64,000 nt of DNA from Planococcus halocryophilus (GTDB taxonomy: Bacteria; Bacillota; Bacilli; Bacillales_A; Planococcaceae): assembly GCF_001687585.2 (NCBI RefSeq), contig NZ_CP016537.2, forward strand, positions 1,832,001 to 1,896,000. The letters run 5' to 3'. The first letter of the stretch is position 1. The number at the start of each line of letters is the position of its first letter. Of this stretch, positions 1-8,453 are shown piece after piece. Position numbers and translations under genes: made by a program. A model generated the notes under the pieces. That model ran no database searches. It saw only the letters and a program-made list of their open reading frames with translations, and was not told the DNA's origin.

Positions 1-544
1 TTTCTCGTCCTTTTTCTGCCGTGCCTTCCATAAGCTCATTACGAATAACCGATCCTGTACACGTGGACTTATCACTAGGTACGTGAGCTAATGTTTCTTT
101 AAAAACCGTGAAAATATGATCAGCAAAAGGTAATGCGATTTTGTTTGCTAGTCCAGGTGTAACATCAGATTCATGAATAATGACCGGAATTGATCTCATT
201 CGACCTGCCATTACAACGGGAACAGACACAAATCCACCTTTTGAAAAAATGGCTGCAGGCTTTGTTTTGCCAATGATTTTCAACGCTTGCATCAACCCTG
301 CACCTACCCGAAAAGGATCTGAGAAGTTTTTTGTAGAGAAATAACGTCTTAGTTTCCCACTAGATATGGCGTGATACGGAACCGACGGAAACGATTCTCG
401 AATAAGTTCATTTTCAATGCCCTCTTTAGAACCGATATATTCAACATGAAAACCTAAGTTCTTTAACTCCGGTATTAATGCCTGATTTAGAGAGACATGC
501 CCTGCTGTTCCGCCCCCGGTCAATAAAATTGTTTTGTTGTTCAT
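1..544 (-). CDS. murG: UDP-GlcNAc:lipid I GlcNAc transferase MurG (N-terminal part, cut by window edge)
   Basis: MurG adds N-acetylglucosamine to lipid I on the inner face of the membrane, giving lipid II for peptidoglycan. The N-terminus reads MNNKTILLTGGGTAGHVSLN, with the glycine-rich GGGTAGH loop that defines the family, followed by a readable IFSKGGFVSVPV stretch and IIHESDVTPGLAN, both typical of MurG. The gene starts at an ATG and runs off the left edge, so only about 181 codons, half of the usual length, are present. It is divergent from the MATE gene, and the shared intergenic region carries a perfect palindrome. Away from the division cluster, this may be a second or relocated copy. 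Identification is firm; the missing half cannot be checked. Confidence 0.93.
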   Translation of the reverse strand, partial: MNNKTILLTGGGTAGHVSLNQALIPELKNLGFHVEYIGSKEGIENELIRESFPSVPYHAISSGKLRRYFSTKNFSDPFRVGAGLMQALKIIGKTKPAAIFSKGGFVSVPVVMAGRMRSIPVIIHESDVTPGLANKIALPFADHIFTVFKETLAHVPSDKSTCTGSVIRNELMEGTAEKGRE

Positions 545-571
545 CACTCGTCCTACTCTCATCTATATAAT

Positions 572-618
572 TTGACAAAGCTAGTTTTCTCTTAAGAGAA
601 AGACTAACTATGCTATAC
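572..618. promoter_or_regulatory. Divergent promoter region with a 16-bp perfect palindrome
   Basis: Between murG and the MATE gene lies TTTCTCTTAAGAGAAA (586-601), a perfect palindrome. A TATACT preceded by TG (613-618) is an extended -10 candidate reading toward the MATE gene; TTGACA at 572-577 has no matching -10 at 17 nt. The palindrome sits upstream of that -10, as an operator would. Which protein binds is not visible here. Confidence 0.4.
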
Positions 619-757
619 TGAAATTTATGTGTTAAATTTATTTGAATTCATTTTACTGCATAAGAGAAATATTTGGCTCTACTTATCATCTTAGTAAATA
701 CTTGATAAATTAGCGATTAAAAATTCAACATACGTAGATTTTGGGAGGAAAGAACAT

Positions 758-2116
758 ATGAACGAAACGCACACTAAAAAAGAAAAAATATTATTATTAG
801 TGAAAATTGTTTTTCCAATTCTAGTTACACAAGTAGCTATGTATTTGGTTACATTTTTTGACATTTACATGACTTCCCGTTACGGAACAGAAGATTTAGC
901 TGGCGTATCGATTGGGTCCTCTTTTTGGGTTCCCGTCTACATAGGTCTAGCTGGTATTCTCATGTCCATTACCCCAATTGTAGCACAATTGATGGGGGCT
1001 AAGAAAAAAGAACAAGTAAAACAAGCTGTCCAACAAGGAATTTATTTGTCCCTTTTGCTTGCCACAATTGTTTTTGCTTTTTTCTACTTCGGAATTGATT
1101 CTTTGCTAACACTCATGAATCTTGAACCAGCCGTTGCCGATGTTGCCAGTCGTTATATTCAAGCAATGAGCATTGGATTAATCCCATTATTTATATACAC
1201 TACATTACGTTCTTACATTGATGCACTTGGTGCCACTCGTGTCACTATGGTCATCTCTCTTTTATCAACGCCAATCAATATTCTTTTCAACTATTTATTA
1301 ATTTTCGGGAAATTTGGATTCCCTGAACTTGGTGGTGTCGGTGCAGGGCTTGCTTCTGCAATCACCTATTGGTTAATTTTAGCGATTGCTGCATGGATCA
1401 TTCATACAAGAAATCCTTTCTCTGTTTATGGCATCTTCCGCAAATGGCCTAAGCTGTCATTAAGCCGATGGATTGAAATTAGTCGGATTGGTGTCCCTAT
1501 CGGCATTTCGATTTTTGTGGAAACAAGTATATTCTCAGCAGTGACATTTATGTTAGCTGCCTATGGAACTTATACCATTGCGGCTCACCAAATCGCATTA
1601 AACTTTACTTCACTCTTGTATATGCTGCCACTTAGTATATCGATGGGTGCTACCATCCTTGTTGGTTACGAAGTGGGCGCTAAACGTTTCCGTGATGCGA
1701 GACAATATAGTTGGTTGAGTGTCGTTACTGCAGTTTCGTTTAGTTTTGTATCTGCTTGTATTCTCTACTTTATGCGTGTTGAAATTGCTGCTTTGTATAC
1801 ATCCGACCCCGTAGTAGTGGAACTTGCGGTCCAATTTTTACTATTTGCAGCTTTGTTCCAACTATCGGATGCCATTCAAGCGCCCGTACAAGGAGCACTT
1901 CGAGGCTATAAAGATGTCAACATCACGTTTGTTATGGCAGTCATTTCTTATTGGATCATCGGATTACCTTGTGGTTACTTGCTGGCCAACTACACAGATT
2001 TTGGCGCATTTGGATATTGGATTGGCTTGATTATCGGTTTAACGGCGGGTGCTATCACCTTGTCTATTCGCTTATTAAGTATCCAGAAAAAAATTGCTAG
2101 ACATACAACTACATGA
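758..2116 (+). CDS. MATE family multidrug efflux transporter
   Basis: A 452-residue integral membrane protein of normal MATE length with about twelve hydrophobic segments in two similar halves (roughly residues 15-225 and 235-440). MATE proteins exchange Na+ or H+ for cationic drugs or metabolites across the cytoplasmic membrane. The first half contains SITPIVAQLMGAKKKEQV and the second GATILVGYEVGAKRFRDAR, the paired loop motifs expected of the family. The ATG is preceded by GGGAGGAAAG at good spacing. It is a single-gene unit between a divergent promoter region and a strong terminator. The substrate cannot be told from sequence. Confidence 0.9.
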   Translation: MNETHTKKEKILLLVKIVFPILVTQVAMYLVTFFDIYMTSRYGTEDLAGVSIGSSFWVPVYIGLAGILMSITPIVAQLMGAKKKEQVKQAVQQGIYLSLLLATIVFAFFYFGIDSLLTLMNLEPAVADVASRYIQAMSIGLIPLFIYTTLRSYIDALGATRVTMVISLLSTPINILFNYLLIFGKFGFPELGGVGAGLASAITYWLILAIAAWIIHTRNPFSVYGIFRKWPKLSLSRWIEISRIGVPIGISIFVETSIFSAVTFMLAAYGTYTIAAHQIALNFTSLLYMLPLSISMGATILVGYEVGAKRFRDARQYSWLSVVTAVSFSFVSACILYFMRVEIAALYTSDPVVVELAVQFLLFAALFQLSDAIQAPVQGALRGYKDVNITFVMAVISYWIIGLPCGYLLANYTDFGAFGYWIGLIIGLTAGAITLSIRLLSIQKKIARHTTT

Positions 2117-2122
2117 TTATAA

Positions 2123-2167
2123 AAAAGCAGGAAGCGAAAATCATTGATTTTCGCTTCCTGCTTTTAA
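2123..2167 (+). terminator. Intrinsic terminator, probably bidirectional
   Basis: An 18-bp perfect stem beginning AGCAGGAAGCGAAAATCA with almost no loop, flanked by A-run and T-run. It serves the MATE gene on the plus strand and the converging 79-residue gene on the minus strand. Confidence 0.9.
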
Positions 2168-2170
2168 TTT

Positions 2171-2410
2171 TTATTGCGACGCTAATTTTTTATACAAGGA
2201 AGCCAAACTTGTTTTTTCTGACTCAGACAAATCCGATTCTGATATGCGCATTAATGCAATCTCTAATTTTTGTTGTTTCGATTTGCGAACACGCGGATGC
2301 GTCAACTCATCATTCAACTCGATAAGCACATATTTCTCGAGCTCATCTTGTGTACGAATTTGTTCTGCCGCTGATCTCTGCGGCCAAAGTTTTTGGTACG
2401 ATTCTATCAT
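2171..2410 (-). CDS. Hypothetical protein translationally coupled to the CobW gene
   Basis: A 79-residue soluble, charged protein starting MIESYQKLWPQ. I do not recognise the family. Its ATG overlaps the stop of the CobW-type gene in an ATGA junction, so the two are very probably co-translated. A longer reading frame extends upstream, but that part would overlap the CobW gene and is arginine-rich nonsense, so the internal ATG is preferred. The C-terminal half looks helical (KQQKLEIALMRISESDLSE). Coupling suggests a helper or accessory of the GTPase, which is inference only. Confidence 0.65.
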   Translation of the reverse strand: MIESYQKLWPQRSAAEQIRTQDELEKYVLIELNDELTHPRVRKSKQQKLEIALMRISESDLSESEKTSLASLYKKLASQ

Positions 2411-3291
2411 GGAAGCTCGACCCCTTCTAACCCTTCTCCTATGACAACGATTTGGTTTTGCATTTTCATGTATTCCGGTAGCCATTGTGCCATTCCATAG
2501 GCAAATTGAAAGGCATGTGGGTACTTATCGCCTTCAAGTGGCACATATCCTTTAATCCGGTAAACCGAATCCGGTAATGTGCGTAGCCACTCTTCAAACT
2601 TTTCCCGTTGAACAGGCGCATCAAACTGCAATACTTTAGCGTTTAAATTCAGCTTTGAAACAGGAGCTTGTTTGATATTTTTTTTCGGAGAAGTAGCCAA
2701 ATTATCAACTGCTGAAAACGGGATTTTAGCATGAACTGTTTGGATAATTTGGGCCGTCGGATTCAACGATTGAATTTCATAAATCACTGTTCCTTGCTCA
2801 CTGTCTGATAGTAAATCCATTTTGTTGGCTAGTATCAAGTCAGCGTGACGAATTTGTTCTAAAAACAACGAACGAATTTGCGGAGACAGGTTATTGCGAT
2901 CCATCCATCTTTTACTATCTGCTACAGTTACGATGCCTTTGAAGTTTAATTTCTCAGCAAATAAGGGAGAGAAAATTGCATCTAAAGCTTCTACAGGATG
3001 TGCAGCACCTGTTGTTTCAATAAGCAGCACATCAAAATCTTCTTCTGCCAAAAGCGTTTGAATTTGTGCTTCTGATTTTTCAGAACCCGTACAACAAATA
3101 CAGCCGTCTAGAATTTCTTTCAGTGGCACTCCATCTTCGACTGAATCAGAATCCATATTCATTTTGCCAAGCTCATTCATGAAAACTGCTGGTTTCAACC
3201 CTTTATCTTTCATCTGACTTATCATATTTTTTAAAAGCGTCGTTTTACCGCTCCCTAAAAATCCACTGAACAAATATACATCTTTCATCAA
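2407..3291 (-). CDS. CobW/COG0523 family GTP-binding metallochaperone
   Basis: A cytoplasmic P-loop GTPase of the G3E class. Members of COG0523 deliver zinc, cobalt or other metals to client proteins, often under metal limitation. Visible motifs are the Walker A GFLGSGKT at residues 10-17, the metal-binding CICC at 64-67 (the CxCC signature of the family), the Walker B region ending in ETTGAAHP, and the guanine-specificity NKMD. The C-terminal CobW_C domain follows. At 294 residues it is slightly shorter than typical and lacks a His-rich tail. No Zur-type box was found upstream by eye, so the metal stays unknown. Confidence 0.88.
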   Translation of the reverse strand: MMKDVYLFSGFLGSGKTTLLKNMISQMKDKGLKPAVFMNELGKMNMDSDSVEDGVPLKEILDGCICCTGSEKSEAQIQTLLAEEDFDVLLIETTGAAHPVEALDAIFSPLFAEKLNFKGIVTVADSKRWMDRNNLSPQIRSLFLEQIRHADLILANKMDLLSDSEQGTVIYEIQSLNPTAQIIQTVHAKIPFSAVDNLATSPKKNIKQAPVSKLNLNAKVLQFDAPVQREKFEEWLRTLPDSVYRIKGYVPLEGDKYPHAFQFAYGMAQWLPEYMKMQNQIVVIGEGLEGVELP

Positions 3292-3315
3292 CTCACCCTT
3301 TCAATCACAGATTAA

Positions 3316-3345
3316 GAAAAGGCCCGCATAAGCGGACCTTTAGGA
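3316..3345 (-). terminator. Intrinsic terminator after ctpA
   Basis: Read on the minus strand, AAAGGTCCGC-TTAT-GCGGGCCTTT (one G-U pair) followed by TCTT lies directly after the ctpA stop codon. Confidence 0.75.
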
Positions 3346-4869
3346 TCACTCTTCAGTTTCTTCAACTTCTTCTGGTTCAGAAGCTGTAATTCCTGCTTCT
3401 TCCATTGAAAGTTTTTTAGCTTCTTGCAATTGCGGATCATCATTTTTGATTTTCTCACGCAATGCATCCATGATGGCAAATGTACTGTCTCCAGTCAAGA
3501 CACCTGTTGCTTCCAGTTCTTTTTCTTCCTGGAAAGCTTTAACTGCCTCTGTCATTTGCTCTTCAAATACGCCATCTACTTCTCCAACCTCATAGCCAAG
3601 TGCTTCGAGCATTTGCTCAGCAGTTTTCACTTGGTCAGAAATCGTCCCATCTTTTAATTCGATGGAAGTATCTAAAACTGGTAGAGAAGCATAAGCAGGA
3701 TAACCAACTTCTACATCTGGCTCGATTCCTTTTTCATGAATCCAGTTACCATCCGGCGTTAACCATTTAGCTGTTGTAAACTTCAAGTTAGAACCATCTT
3801 GAAGATCATTAGCTGTTTGGACAGTACCTTTACCAAAAGTCTTTTCTCCAACTAATTGAATATCAGCCGATTCGTTCATCGCTCCAGCTAAAATCTCAGA
3901 AGCTGAGGCACTTCCTCCATCAATTAATAATGTAACTGGAACTTTAATTTTAGTTCCAGAGGAAGACGTATAAACTTCAGGTTCTTCGCCTTTTGCTTGA
4001 ACTTCAAACAATGGTTTTCCTTCTTCAATAAATAAGTCGGAAATATCAAGTGCCACATTTAGCAAGCCGCCTGGGTTTCCACGCACGTCCATAACGAGCG
4101 CTTCCATTCCTTCGTCTTCCATTTCTTTAATGGCGTCTAGCAATTCTTGATACGTATTTTCAGAAAAACTAGTCACTTGAATATGCGCTATATTGTCCCC
4201 AATCATTTCCGCATAAACGGTCTCGATTGGAATTTCATCACGAATAATCTTAATGTCTATAGGGTCTGCATTCTCACCACGTTTGACCGTTAACGTGACT
4301 TCAGTTCCCTTTTCACCACGGATTAGCATAACAGCTTCCGTTGTTGTGAAACCTTGTATGCTATCTCCATCAACCGCGATAATTTGGTCGTTCGGCAGGA
4401 TGCCCGCTTTTTCTGCTGGTGAATTCTTGATAGGAGAAACCACGGTTATAAAGCCCCCGCGCTCTTGCACTTCTGCGCCAATTCCTTGGAAGCTAGACGA
4501 AATCCCCTCTAAAAATTGTGAAGCTTCTTCTTCATCCAAGTAATCTGAATAAGGATCTTCTAACGAATCGACCATGCCGTTAATGGCACCATTAACTAAG
4601 ACATTTCGATCGACGTCTTTATAGTATTGGTCCTGTATTTGATCATATGCTGTATAAAGTTTTTCGAATTCACGTCGCTCCGGAGAATTTACTTCCACAG
4701 CTTTTTCGTCACCAAATGTTAAAGCGAAAACAGTTAATCCAGCCGTTGCTATTATTAAAAGAAACACTAGCATAATAAACGAGAATGTTTTCATCTTAAT
4801 AGTATGTGACGGTGATTCTTCTACCGGAGGAGTAGGTTCTTGCTGTTCTTCCGGACGTTTGTCATCCAT
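3346..4869 (-). CDS. ctpA: S41 family carboxyl-terminal processing protease (CtpA/CtpB type)
   Basis: A 507-residue membrane-anchored serine protease acting outside the membrane. Order of parts: a short cytoplasmic proline/glutamate-rich tail, one membrane segment at about residues 28-50, a PDZ domain at about 125-205 that holds substrate C-termini, the S41 protease core with the Ser/Lys pair in DGGSASASEI and GEKTFGKGTVQ, and a C-terminal peptidoglycan-binding-like domain from about 405. The acidic tail is unusually rich in Glu. B. subtilis has two paralogues, CtpA and CtpB (CtpB in sporulation signalling); the proximity to deoD fits CtpA, but the choice is not secure. Confidence 0.88.
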   Translation of the reverse strand: MDDKRPEEQQEPTPPVEESPSHTIKMKTFSFIMLVFLLIIATAGLTVFALTFGDEKAVEVNSPERREFEKLYTAYDQIQDQYYKDVDRNVLVNGAINGMVDSLEDPYSDYLDEEEASQFLEGISSSFQGIGAEVQERGGFITVVSPIKNSPAEKAGILPNDQIIAVDGDSIQGFTTTEAVMLIRGEKGTEVTLTVKRGENADPIDIKIIRDEIPIETVYAEMIGDNIAHIQVTSFSENTYQELLDAIKEMEDEGMEALVMDVRGNPGGLLNVALDISDLFIEEGKPLFEVQAKGEEPEVYTSSSGTKIKVPVTLLIDGGSASASEILAGAMNESADIQLVGEKTFGKGTVQTANDLQDGSNLKFTTAKWLTPDGNWIHEKGIEPDVEVGYPAYASLPVLDTSIELKDGTISDQVKTAEQMLEALGYEVGEVDGVFEEQMTEAVKAFQEEKELEATGVLTGDSTFAIMDALREKIKNDDPQLQEAKKLSMEEAGITASEPEEVEETEE

Positions 4870-4916
4870 CTATTTCACCACTTTCATAATCGTACTTAAA
4901 ACTTAAGAACATGAAA

Positions 4917-4948
4917 AGAAAAAGACTGTCGAAACAGTCTTTTTTAAA
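4917..4948 (-). terminator. Intrinsic terminator after deoD
   Basis: AAAAAGACTGT-CGAA-ACAGTCTTTTT, an eleven-bp stem with a tetraloop and T-run on both sides, between deoD and ctpA. Confidence 0.85.
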
Positions 4949-4951
4949 GCC

Positions 4952-4998
4952 GACATTTAACACTAAAGATTTTAGAATAATTTTCAGTGTTAAATGTC
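4952..4998. repeat. 13-bp perfect inverted repeat between deoD and its terminator
   Basis: GACATTTAACACT (4952-4964) and AGTGTTAAATGTC (4986-4998) are perfect reverse complements around 21 nt that pair partly as well. The mRNA of deoD would fold this into a long AU-rich hairpin just after the stop codon and ahead of the real terminator. It has no U-run, so it may be a 3-prime stabilising structure or an operator. Function unknown. Confidence 0.6.
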
Positions 4999-5009
4999 AA
5001 TACTTTTTA

Positions 5010-5714
5010 CTAGTCTTGAATTGCTGCGTCTAATGCAACAACAATCATGTCGTTGAACGTTGTTTGACGTTCTTCAGCTGTAGTGACTTCACCTGTTAAT
5101 AAGTGATCGCTCACTGTTAAAATAGATAGTGCTTGGCAACCAAATTTAGCAGCTAAAGTGTAAAGTGCTGCAGATTCCATTTCAAGAGCAAGTACTCCGT
5201 ACTGAGCCCATTTTTCATGTTCTGCAAATTCATTATAGAAAATATCTTCAGTAAAGACGTTTCCTACACGCAAGTTCAATCCTTTTTCAATGCCAGCATT
5301 ATAAGCTTTTAACAACAAATCGAAATCTGCAGTTGGTGCATAATCAATGCCATTGAAAATGACTTCATTCATTTTTGAATTAGTTGAAGAACTTTGTGCC
5401 AAAATTACATCACGCACTTTTACGTCTTTATGGATTGAACCACAAGTACCTACGCGGATTAATTTTTTTACATCATATTCTTGCATCAATTCTGTTACGT
5501 AAATTGCAATTGACGGTACGCCCATTCCAGTTCCTTGAACAGAGATACGCTTCCCTTTATATGTTCCGGTATAACCGAACATGTTGCGGACTTCGTTGTA
5601 CAAAGTCACATCTTCCAAAAAAGTTTCCGCTATGTATTTAGCACGAAGCGGATCTCCTGGTAGTAAAATTGTTTCGGCAATATCGCCTTTTTTCGCATTA
5701 ATGTGAACACTCAT
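5010..5714 (-). CDS. deoD: Purine nucleoside phosphorylase DeoD type
   Basis: Cleaves purine (deoxy)nucleosides with phosphate to base and (deoxy)ribose-1-phosphate in purine salvage. The protein is 234 residues, the normal size of the hexameric DeoD class. Visible family motifs are [13 protein letters not shown] near the N-terminus, [20 protein letters not shown], the substrate-contacting EMESAALY and the late SDHLLTGE with the catalytic Asp. The ATG follows a GAGG ribosome binding site. No purine riboswitch is visible upstream. Identification is firm. Confidence 0.96.
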   Translation of the reverse strand: MSVHINAKKGDIAETILLPGDPLRAKYIAETFLEDVTLYNEVRNMFGYTGTYKGKRISVQGTGMGVPSIAIYVTELMQEYDVKKLIRVGTCGSIHKDVKVRDVILAQSSSTNSKMNEVIFNGIDYAPTADFDLLLKAYNAGIEKGLNLRVGNVFTEDIFYNEFAEHEKWAQYGVLALEMESAALYTLAAKFGCQALSILTVSDHLLTGEVTTAEERQTTFNDMIVVALDAAIQD

Positions 5715-5784
5715 TTAAAAAACCTCACTTTTATATTGTAGATTTAATCATACTGTTTTTTTACAGCTTGTGCAACGACCAGCT

Positions 5785-6000
5785 TTATTCGTCTGCGTAT
5801 TCTCTCCACATTTCATCGAATACGCTTGCTCTCATGACCGGATGTGCTTTTTCTTCAATGTATTTAGAAAGTCGTTCAAAATCAGTTTCAGATTTCGGAA
5901 ATGAATGATCCAAAAACATCGAATCCGAAAAATGCGAAAAGTCATCAGCCTCGAGTTTGCCACGGTATTTCAATGCAAATTGGTAAAATGAACGTTCCAT
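5785..6000 (-). CDS. yozE: YozE family SAM-like protein
   Basis: A 71-residue protein, MERSFYQFALKYRGK onward, that matches the small YozE family of Bacillales (a helical SAM-like fold, function unknown): the DHSFPKSETDF segment and the FDEMWREY end agree with the B. subtilis protein as I remember it. The start is set by the internal ATG with a clear AAAGGAG eight bases upstream; an upstream in-frame ATG would place the first 20 residues inside the msrB terminator. It is the first gene after that terminator but in the same direction, so probably has its own weak promoter or is fed by read-through. Confidence 0.8.
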   Translation of the reverse strand: MERSFYQFALKYRGKLEADDFSHFSDSMFLDHSFPKSETDFERLSKYIEEKAHPVMRASVFDEMWREYADE

Positions 6001-6024
6001 GGTCGAACTCCTTTCGAATTTCGG

Positions 6025-6051
6025 GCAAAAAAAACCGGACAACATGTCCGG
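6025..6051 (-). terminator. Intrinsic terminator after msrB
   Basis: CCGGACA-TGT-TGTCCGG on the minus strand followed by eight T residues, directly after the msrB stop. Confidence 0.9.
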
Positions 6052-6059
6052 ATAAGCCA

Positions 6060-6485
6060 TTATTCAAATAATTTCTTGTACTCGGATAAGCCTTCTGCAT
6101 CTAACTGCTCTTTAGGTACAAAACGAAGAGCCGCAGAATTAATACAATAGCGAAGTCCACCTAAAGATGATGGCCCATCAGGGAATAAATGCCCTAAGTG
6201 AGAATCCGCCGTTGCTGAACGGACTTCTGTTCTTCGCATCCCATGACTTGTATCAAAATTTTCTTTTACTTCAGTTTCTTCGATTGGTTTTGCAAAACTT
6301 GGCCAACCACAATGAGCATCAAATTTATCTTTTGAACTAAACAAAGGTTTTCCTGAAACAATATCTACATAAATTCCGTCTTCAAAATGTTGGTCATATT
6401 CTCCTTGAAATGGAGGCTCAGTACCACTTTCTTGCGTCACATGATATTGCATCGGTGTTAACTTTGATTTCAATTCGTCTTTCAT
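6060..6485 (-). CDS. msrB: Peptide-methionine (R)-S-oxide reductase MsrB
   Basis: Reduces the R-epimer of protein methionine sulfoxide using thioredoxin. The protein shows [18 protein letters not shown], the AHCGWPSF segment, [17 protein letters not shown] and the catalytic cysteine in [11 protein letters not shown], all hallmarks of MsrB. The preferred ATG overlaps the msrA stop by four bases (ATGA) with GGGGTGGA just upstream; an ATG five codons earlier is also in frame but less well placed. About 141 residues, typical. MsrA and MsrB are thus translationally coupled and cover both sulfoxide epimers. Confidence 0.95.
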   Translation of the reverse strand: MKDELKSKLTPMQYHVTQESGTEPPFQGEYDQHFEDGIYVDIVSGKPLFSSKDKFDAHCGWPSFAKPIEETEVKENFDTSHGMRRTEVRSATADSHLGHLFPDGPSSLGGLRYCINSAALRFVPKEQLDAEGLSEYKKLFE

Positions 6486-7012
6486 AATTGTCCACCCCAA
6501 TTCTTTTCTATAAATGCAGTCCGTCCCGATCCAACCGAATAACGGTTGTAATGGCCAGGGTTTTTCTTATAGTAATCTTGATGGTATGTTTCTGCCAAAT
6601 AAAATGGTTTTGCTTCTAATATTGGTGTCACAACAGCTTTCTCGAATCTACCCGAATTGTCTAGGTCTTGTTTAGACTTTTCTGCTTTGAGTCGTTGTTC
6701 CTCGGAATGATAATAAATAGCCGTCTGATACGATTCCCCACGGTCAAAAAATTGACCTCCCGCATCTGTCGGATCAATTTGTGTCCAGAAAACGTCTAAC
6801 AATTTTTCATATGGAAAAATATCGGGTTGAAATGTGATTTGGACCGCTTCAACATGTCCCGTAGCATTGGAGCAAACTTGTTCATAGCTCGGATTTTTCA
6901 ACTCACCGCCTGTGTATCCACTCACAACTTCTTCAATGCCATCTAATGAATCAAAAGGTTTGACCATGCACCAAAAACAGCCACCTGCAAATGTCGCTTT
7001 TTCTGTCTTCAT
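6482..7012 (-). CDS. msrA: Peptide-methionine (S)-S-oxide reductase MsrA
   Basis: Reduces the S-epimer of methionine sulfoxide. The catalytic GCFWC motif is at residues 11-15, followed by [10 protein letters not shown] and GHVEAVQI, and later [15 protein letters not shown] and YHQDYY. At 176 residues it is a single-domain MsrA, not an MsrA-MsrB fusion. It lies in the chain ypmR-ypmS-msrA-msrB, the same neighbours as in B. subtilis though there the msr order is reversed. Firm call. Confidence 0.96.
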   Translation of the reverse strand: MKTEKATFAGGCFWCMVKPFDSLDGIEEVVSGYTGGELKNPSYEQVCSNATGHVEAVQITFQPDIFPYEKLLDVFWTQIDPTDAGGQFFDRGESYQTAIYYHSEEQRLKAEKSKQDLDNSGRFEKAVVTPILEAKPFYLAETYHQDYYKKNPGHYNRYSVGSGRTAFIEKNWGGQL

Positions 7013-7028
7013 CTACTCACTCCGTTCC

Positions 7029-7607
7029 CTATGGTTCGATTGTTACCAATAATCGGATATCATCATCTTTTAAGTTAAACGATGACGCTCGAACAGAAAT
7101 CCCATCATCTAAAGGTATTTCCGTAAGCTTTAATACCACTTCTTCATCTTTAGGCATCACTTCCATAAAATCCGGAAGGTCAACTGAATCTCTAAGTAAC
7201 TTTAACGCAGATTCAGGCGGAATATCCAGCATGCCGACTTCTACAGACTTTTGTTCTAGTAACAAATTACCATCTTCTTGAACAAGAGGTTCAAATTTCA
7301 TCAAGATTGGCAAGGTCACCGAAAATACAGTTAGTTCTGTTGAGATGCTGACATCATCCGCCACCGACAAAGCCAAAGGAATCGGTTGATCTTTCATCGC
7401 TTTTTGAATATAAGTATTAGCAATCCCTTCAAAATCTGCTTTAGTAGTATTGACTACGACTGTGTTACCGGCTGCAGGTCCATTTTCTAAGGCCTGATAC
7501 GATGTATAGTCTTTTGGCGGAGTCGTTACATAAAGCACCGCTCCTACCAATGCCAATGCATTCAACGCCAACAGAGCAAAAAAGGCCAAACGCCATTTTC
7601 TCATCAT
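7029..7607 (-). CDS. ypmS: YpmS family membrane-anchored protein (DUF2140)
   Basis: A 192-residue protein with one N-terminal membrane anchor (residues 5-27) and an extracytoplasmic domain. The family is conserved in Bacillales next to ypmR and msrAB; its biochemical role is unknown. The C-terminal half carries LTEIPLDDGISVRASSFNL, typical of the family. It follows ypmR by nine bases, so the two are one transcript. A partnership with the YpmR hydrolase at the cell surface is plausible but is inference. Confidence 0.85.
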   Translation of the reverse strand: MMRKWRLAFFALLALNALALVGAVLYVTTPPKDYTSYQALENGPAAGNTVVVNTTKADFEGIANTYIQKAMKDQPIPLALSVADDVSISTELTVFSVTLPILMKFEPLVQEDGNLLLEQKSVEVGMLDIPPESALKLLRDSVDLPDFMEVMPKDEEVVLKLTEIPLDDGISVRASSFNLKDDDIRLLVTIEP

Positions 7608-7616
7608 ATCCTCACC

Positions 7617-8414
7617 CTATTCTTCATAACTCAATCCACATTCTTCCATCCTCTTTAAAATACGCTTTGTCATCAAGTCATAACCTCTACTATTGGGATG
7701 AAAAAAATCGGAATGGTAAACCAAATTTTTATTACCGACAAATAAATCACTGACAGGCACAAAACAAGCCTGAGGATCTTCATCTATCCTTTTTTGCATT
7801 ACTTGATTAAAAGAGTCTATAATTTGATCAAATTCTTCTACTTCATCCGTTACGAGCGAAAAAGGATTATAAATGCCCATCATAATAATAGGCACAGTTG
7901 GATTGATCTCTCGTATCGAAGTCAGAATCGTATCAAAGCGGCTTTCATAGAAAACCAATTCATCATCGAAAGCTTCTATATTCAGTGAAAACAAATCGCG
8001 TTTCACAATTCGCATAACATCATTTCCACCAATGGTCATAGTTAAATAATCTGCTTCTGAAATAGGACCCGTTAGTTTGCCTTGCTGGAACATTGCTAGC
8101 AATTGATCGCTACGTCGACCCCTTTTAGCGGTGTTTTCAACAGCGACCCCTTCAATTCCCTGCCAAGTTTGAATTTCGGCTGCTAACCTGCCTGTATAGC
8201 CCCCTAAATCTGCTTCATCACCAACTCCTTGAGATAACGAATCACCAAGAGCTGTGATGATGACGGCTTGAGGTTTAAAGTTCGGCGGTACCGTATAAGA
8301 ACCGATTGATGGTTCATTTCTCGGCTCTGCCTCTTCGTTGCCAAAGATAAACGTTGGACTGCACCCCGCTACTATACCCGTGGACAAAATGACGATTAAC
8401 AGGATGCGTTTCAA
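7617..8414 (-). CDS. ypmR: YpmR-type SGNH/GDSL hydrolase lipoprotein
   Basis: A 265-residue exported lipoprotein: signal peptide with lipobox GIVAGC (Cys18), then an SGNH hydrolase domain. Block I is GDSLSQG (57-63), block III is GGNDV, and the catalytic Asp/His pair is in DFFHPNSRGY. Such enzymes are esterases or lipases, often acting on acyl or acetyl groups of envelope polymers; the substrate is not known. Gene order with ypmS and msrAB matches B. subtilis, which supports the name. Confidence 0.88.
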   Translation of the reverse strand: MKRILLIVILSTGIVAGCSPTFIFGNEEAEPRNEPSIGSYTVPPNFKPQAVIITALGDSLSQGVGDEADLGGYTGRLAAEIQTWQGIEGVAVENTAKRGRRSDQLLAMFQQGKLTGPISEADYLTMTIGGNDVMRIVKRDLFSLNIEAFDDELVFYESRFDTILTSIREINPTVPIIMMGIYNPFSLVTDEVEEFDQIIDSFNQVMQKRIDEDPQACFVPVSDLFVGNKNLVYHSDFFHPNSRGYDLMTKRILKRMEECGLSYEE

Positions 8415-8453
8415 ATTCGTCTCTCCTTTTTTACATAGGACTGTACTTTATCG

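Noticed and set aside
2113..2325. A 70-codon plus-strand frame after the MATE gene
   Set aside because: It begins inside the terminator and is antisense to the 79-residue gene, which is better supported.
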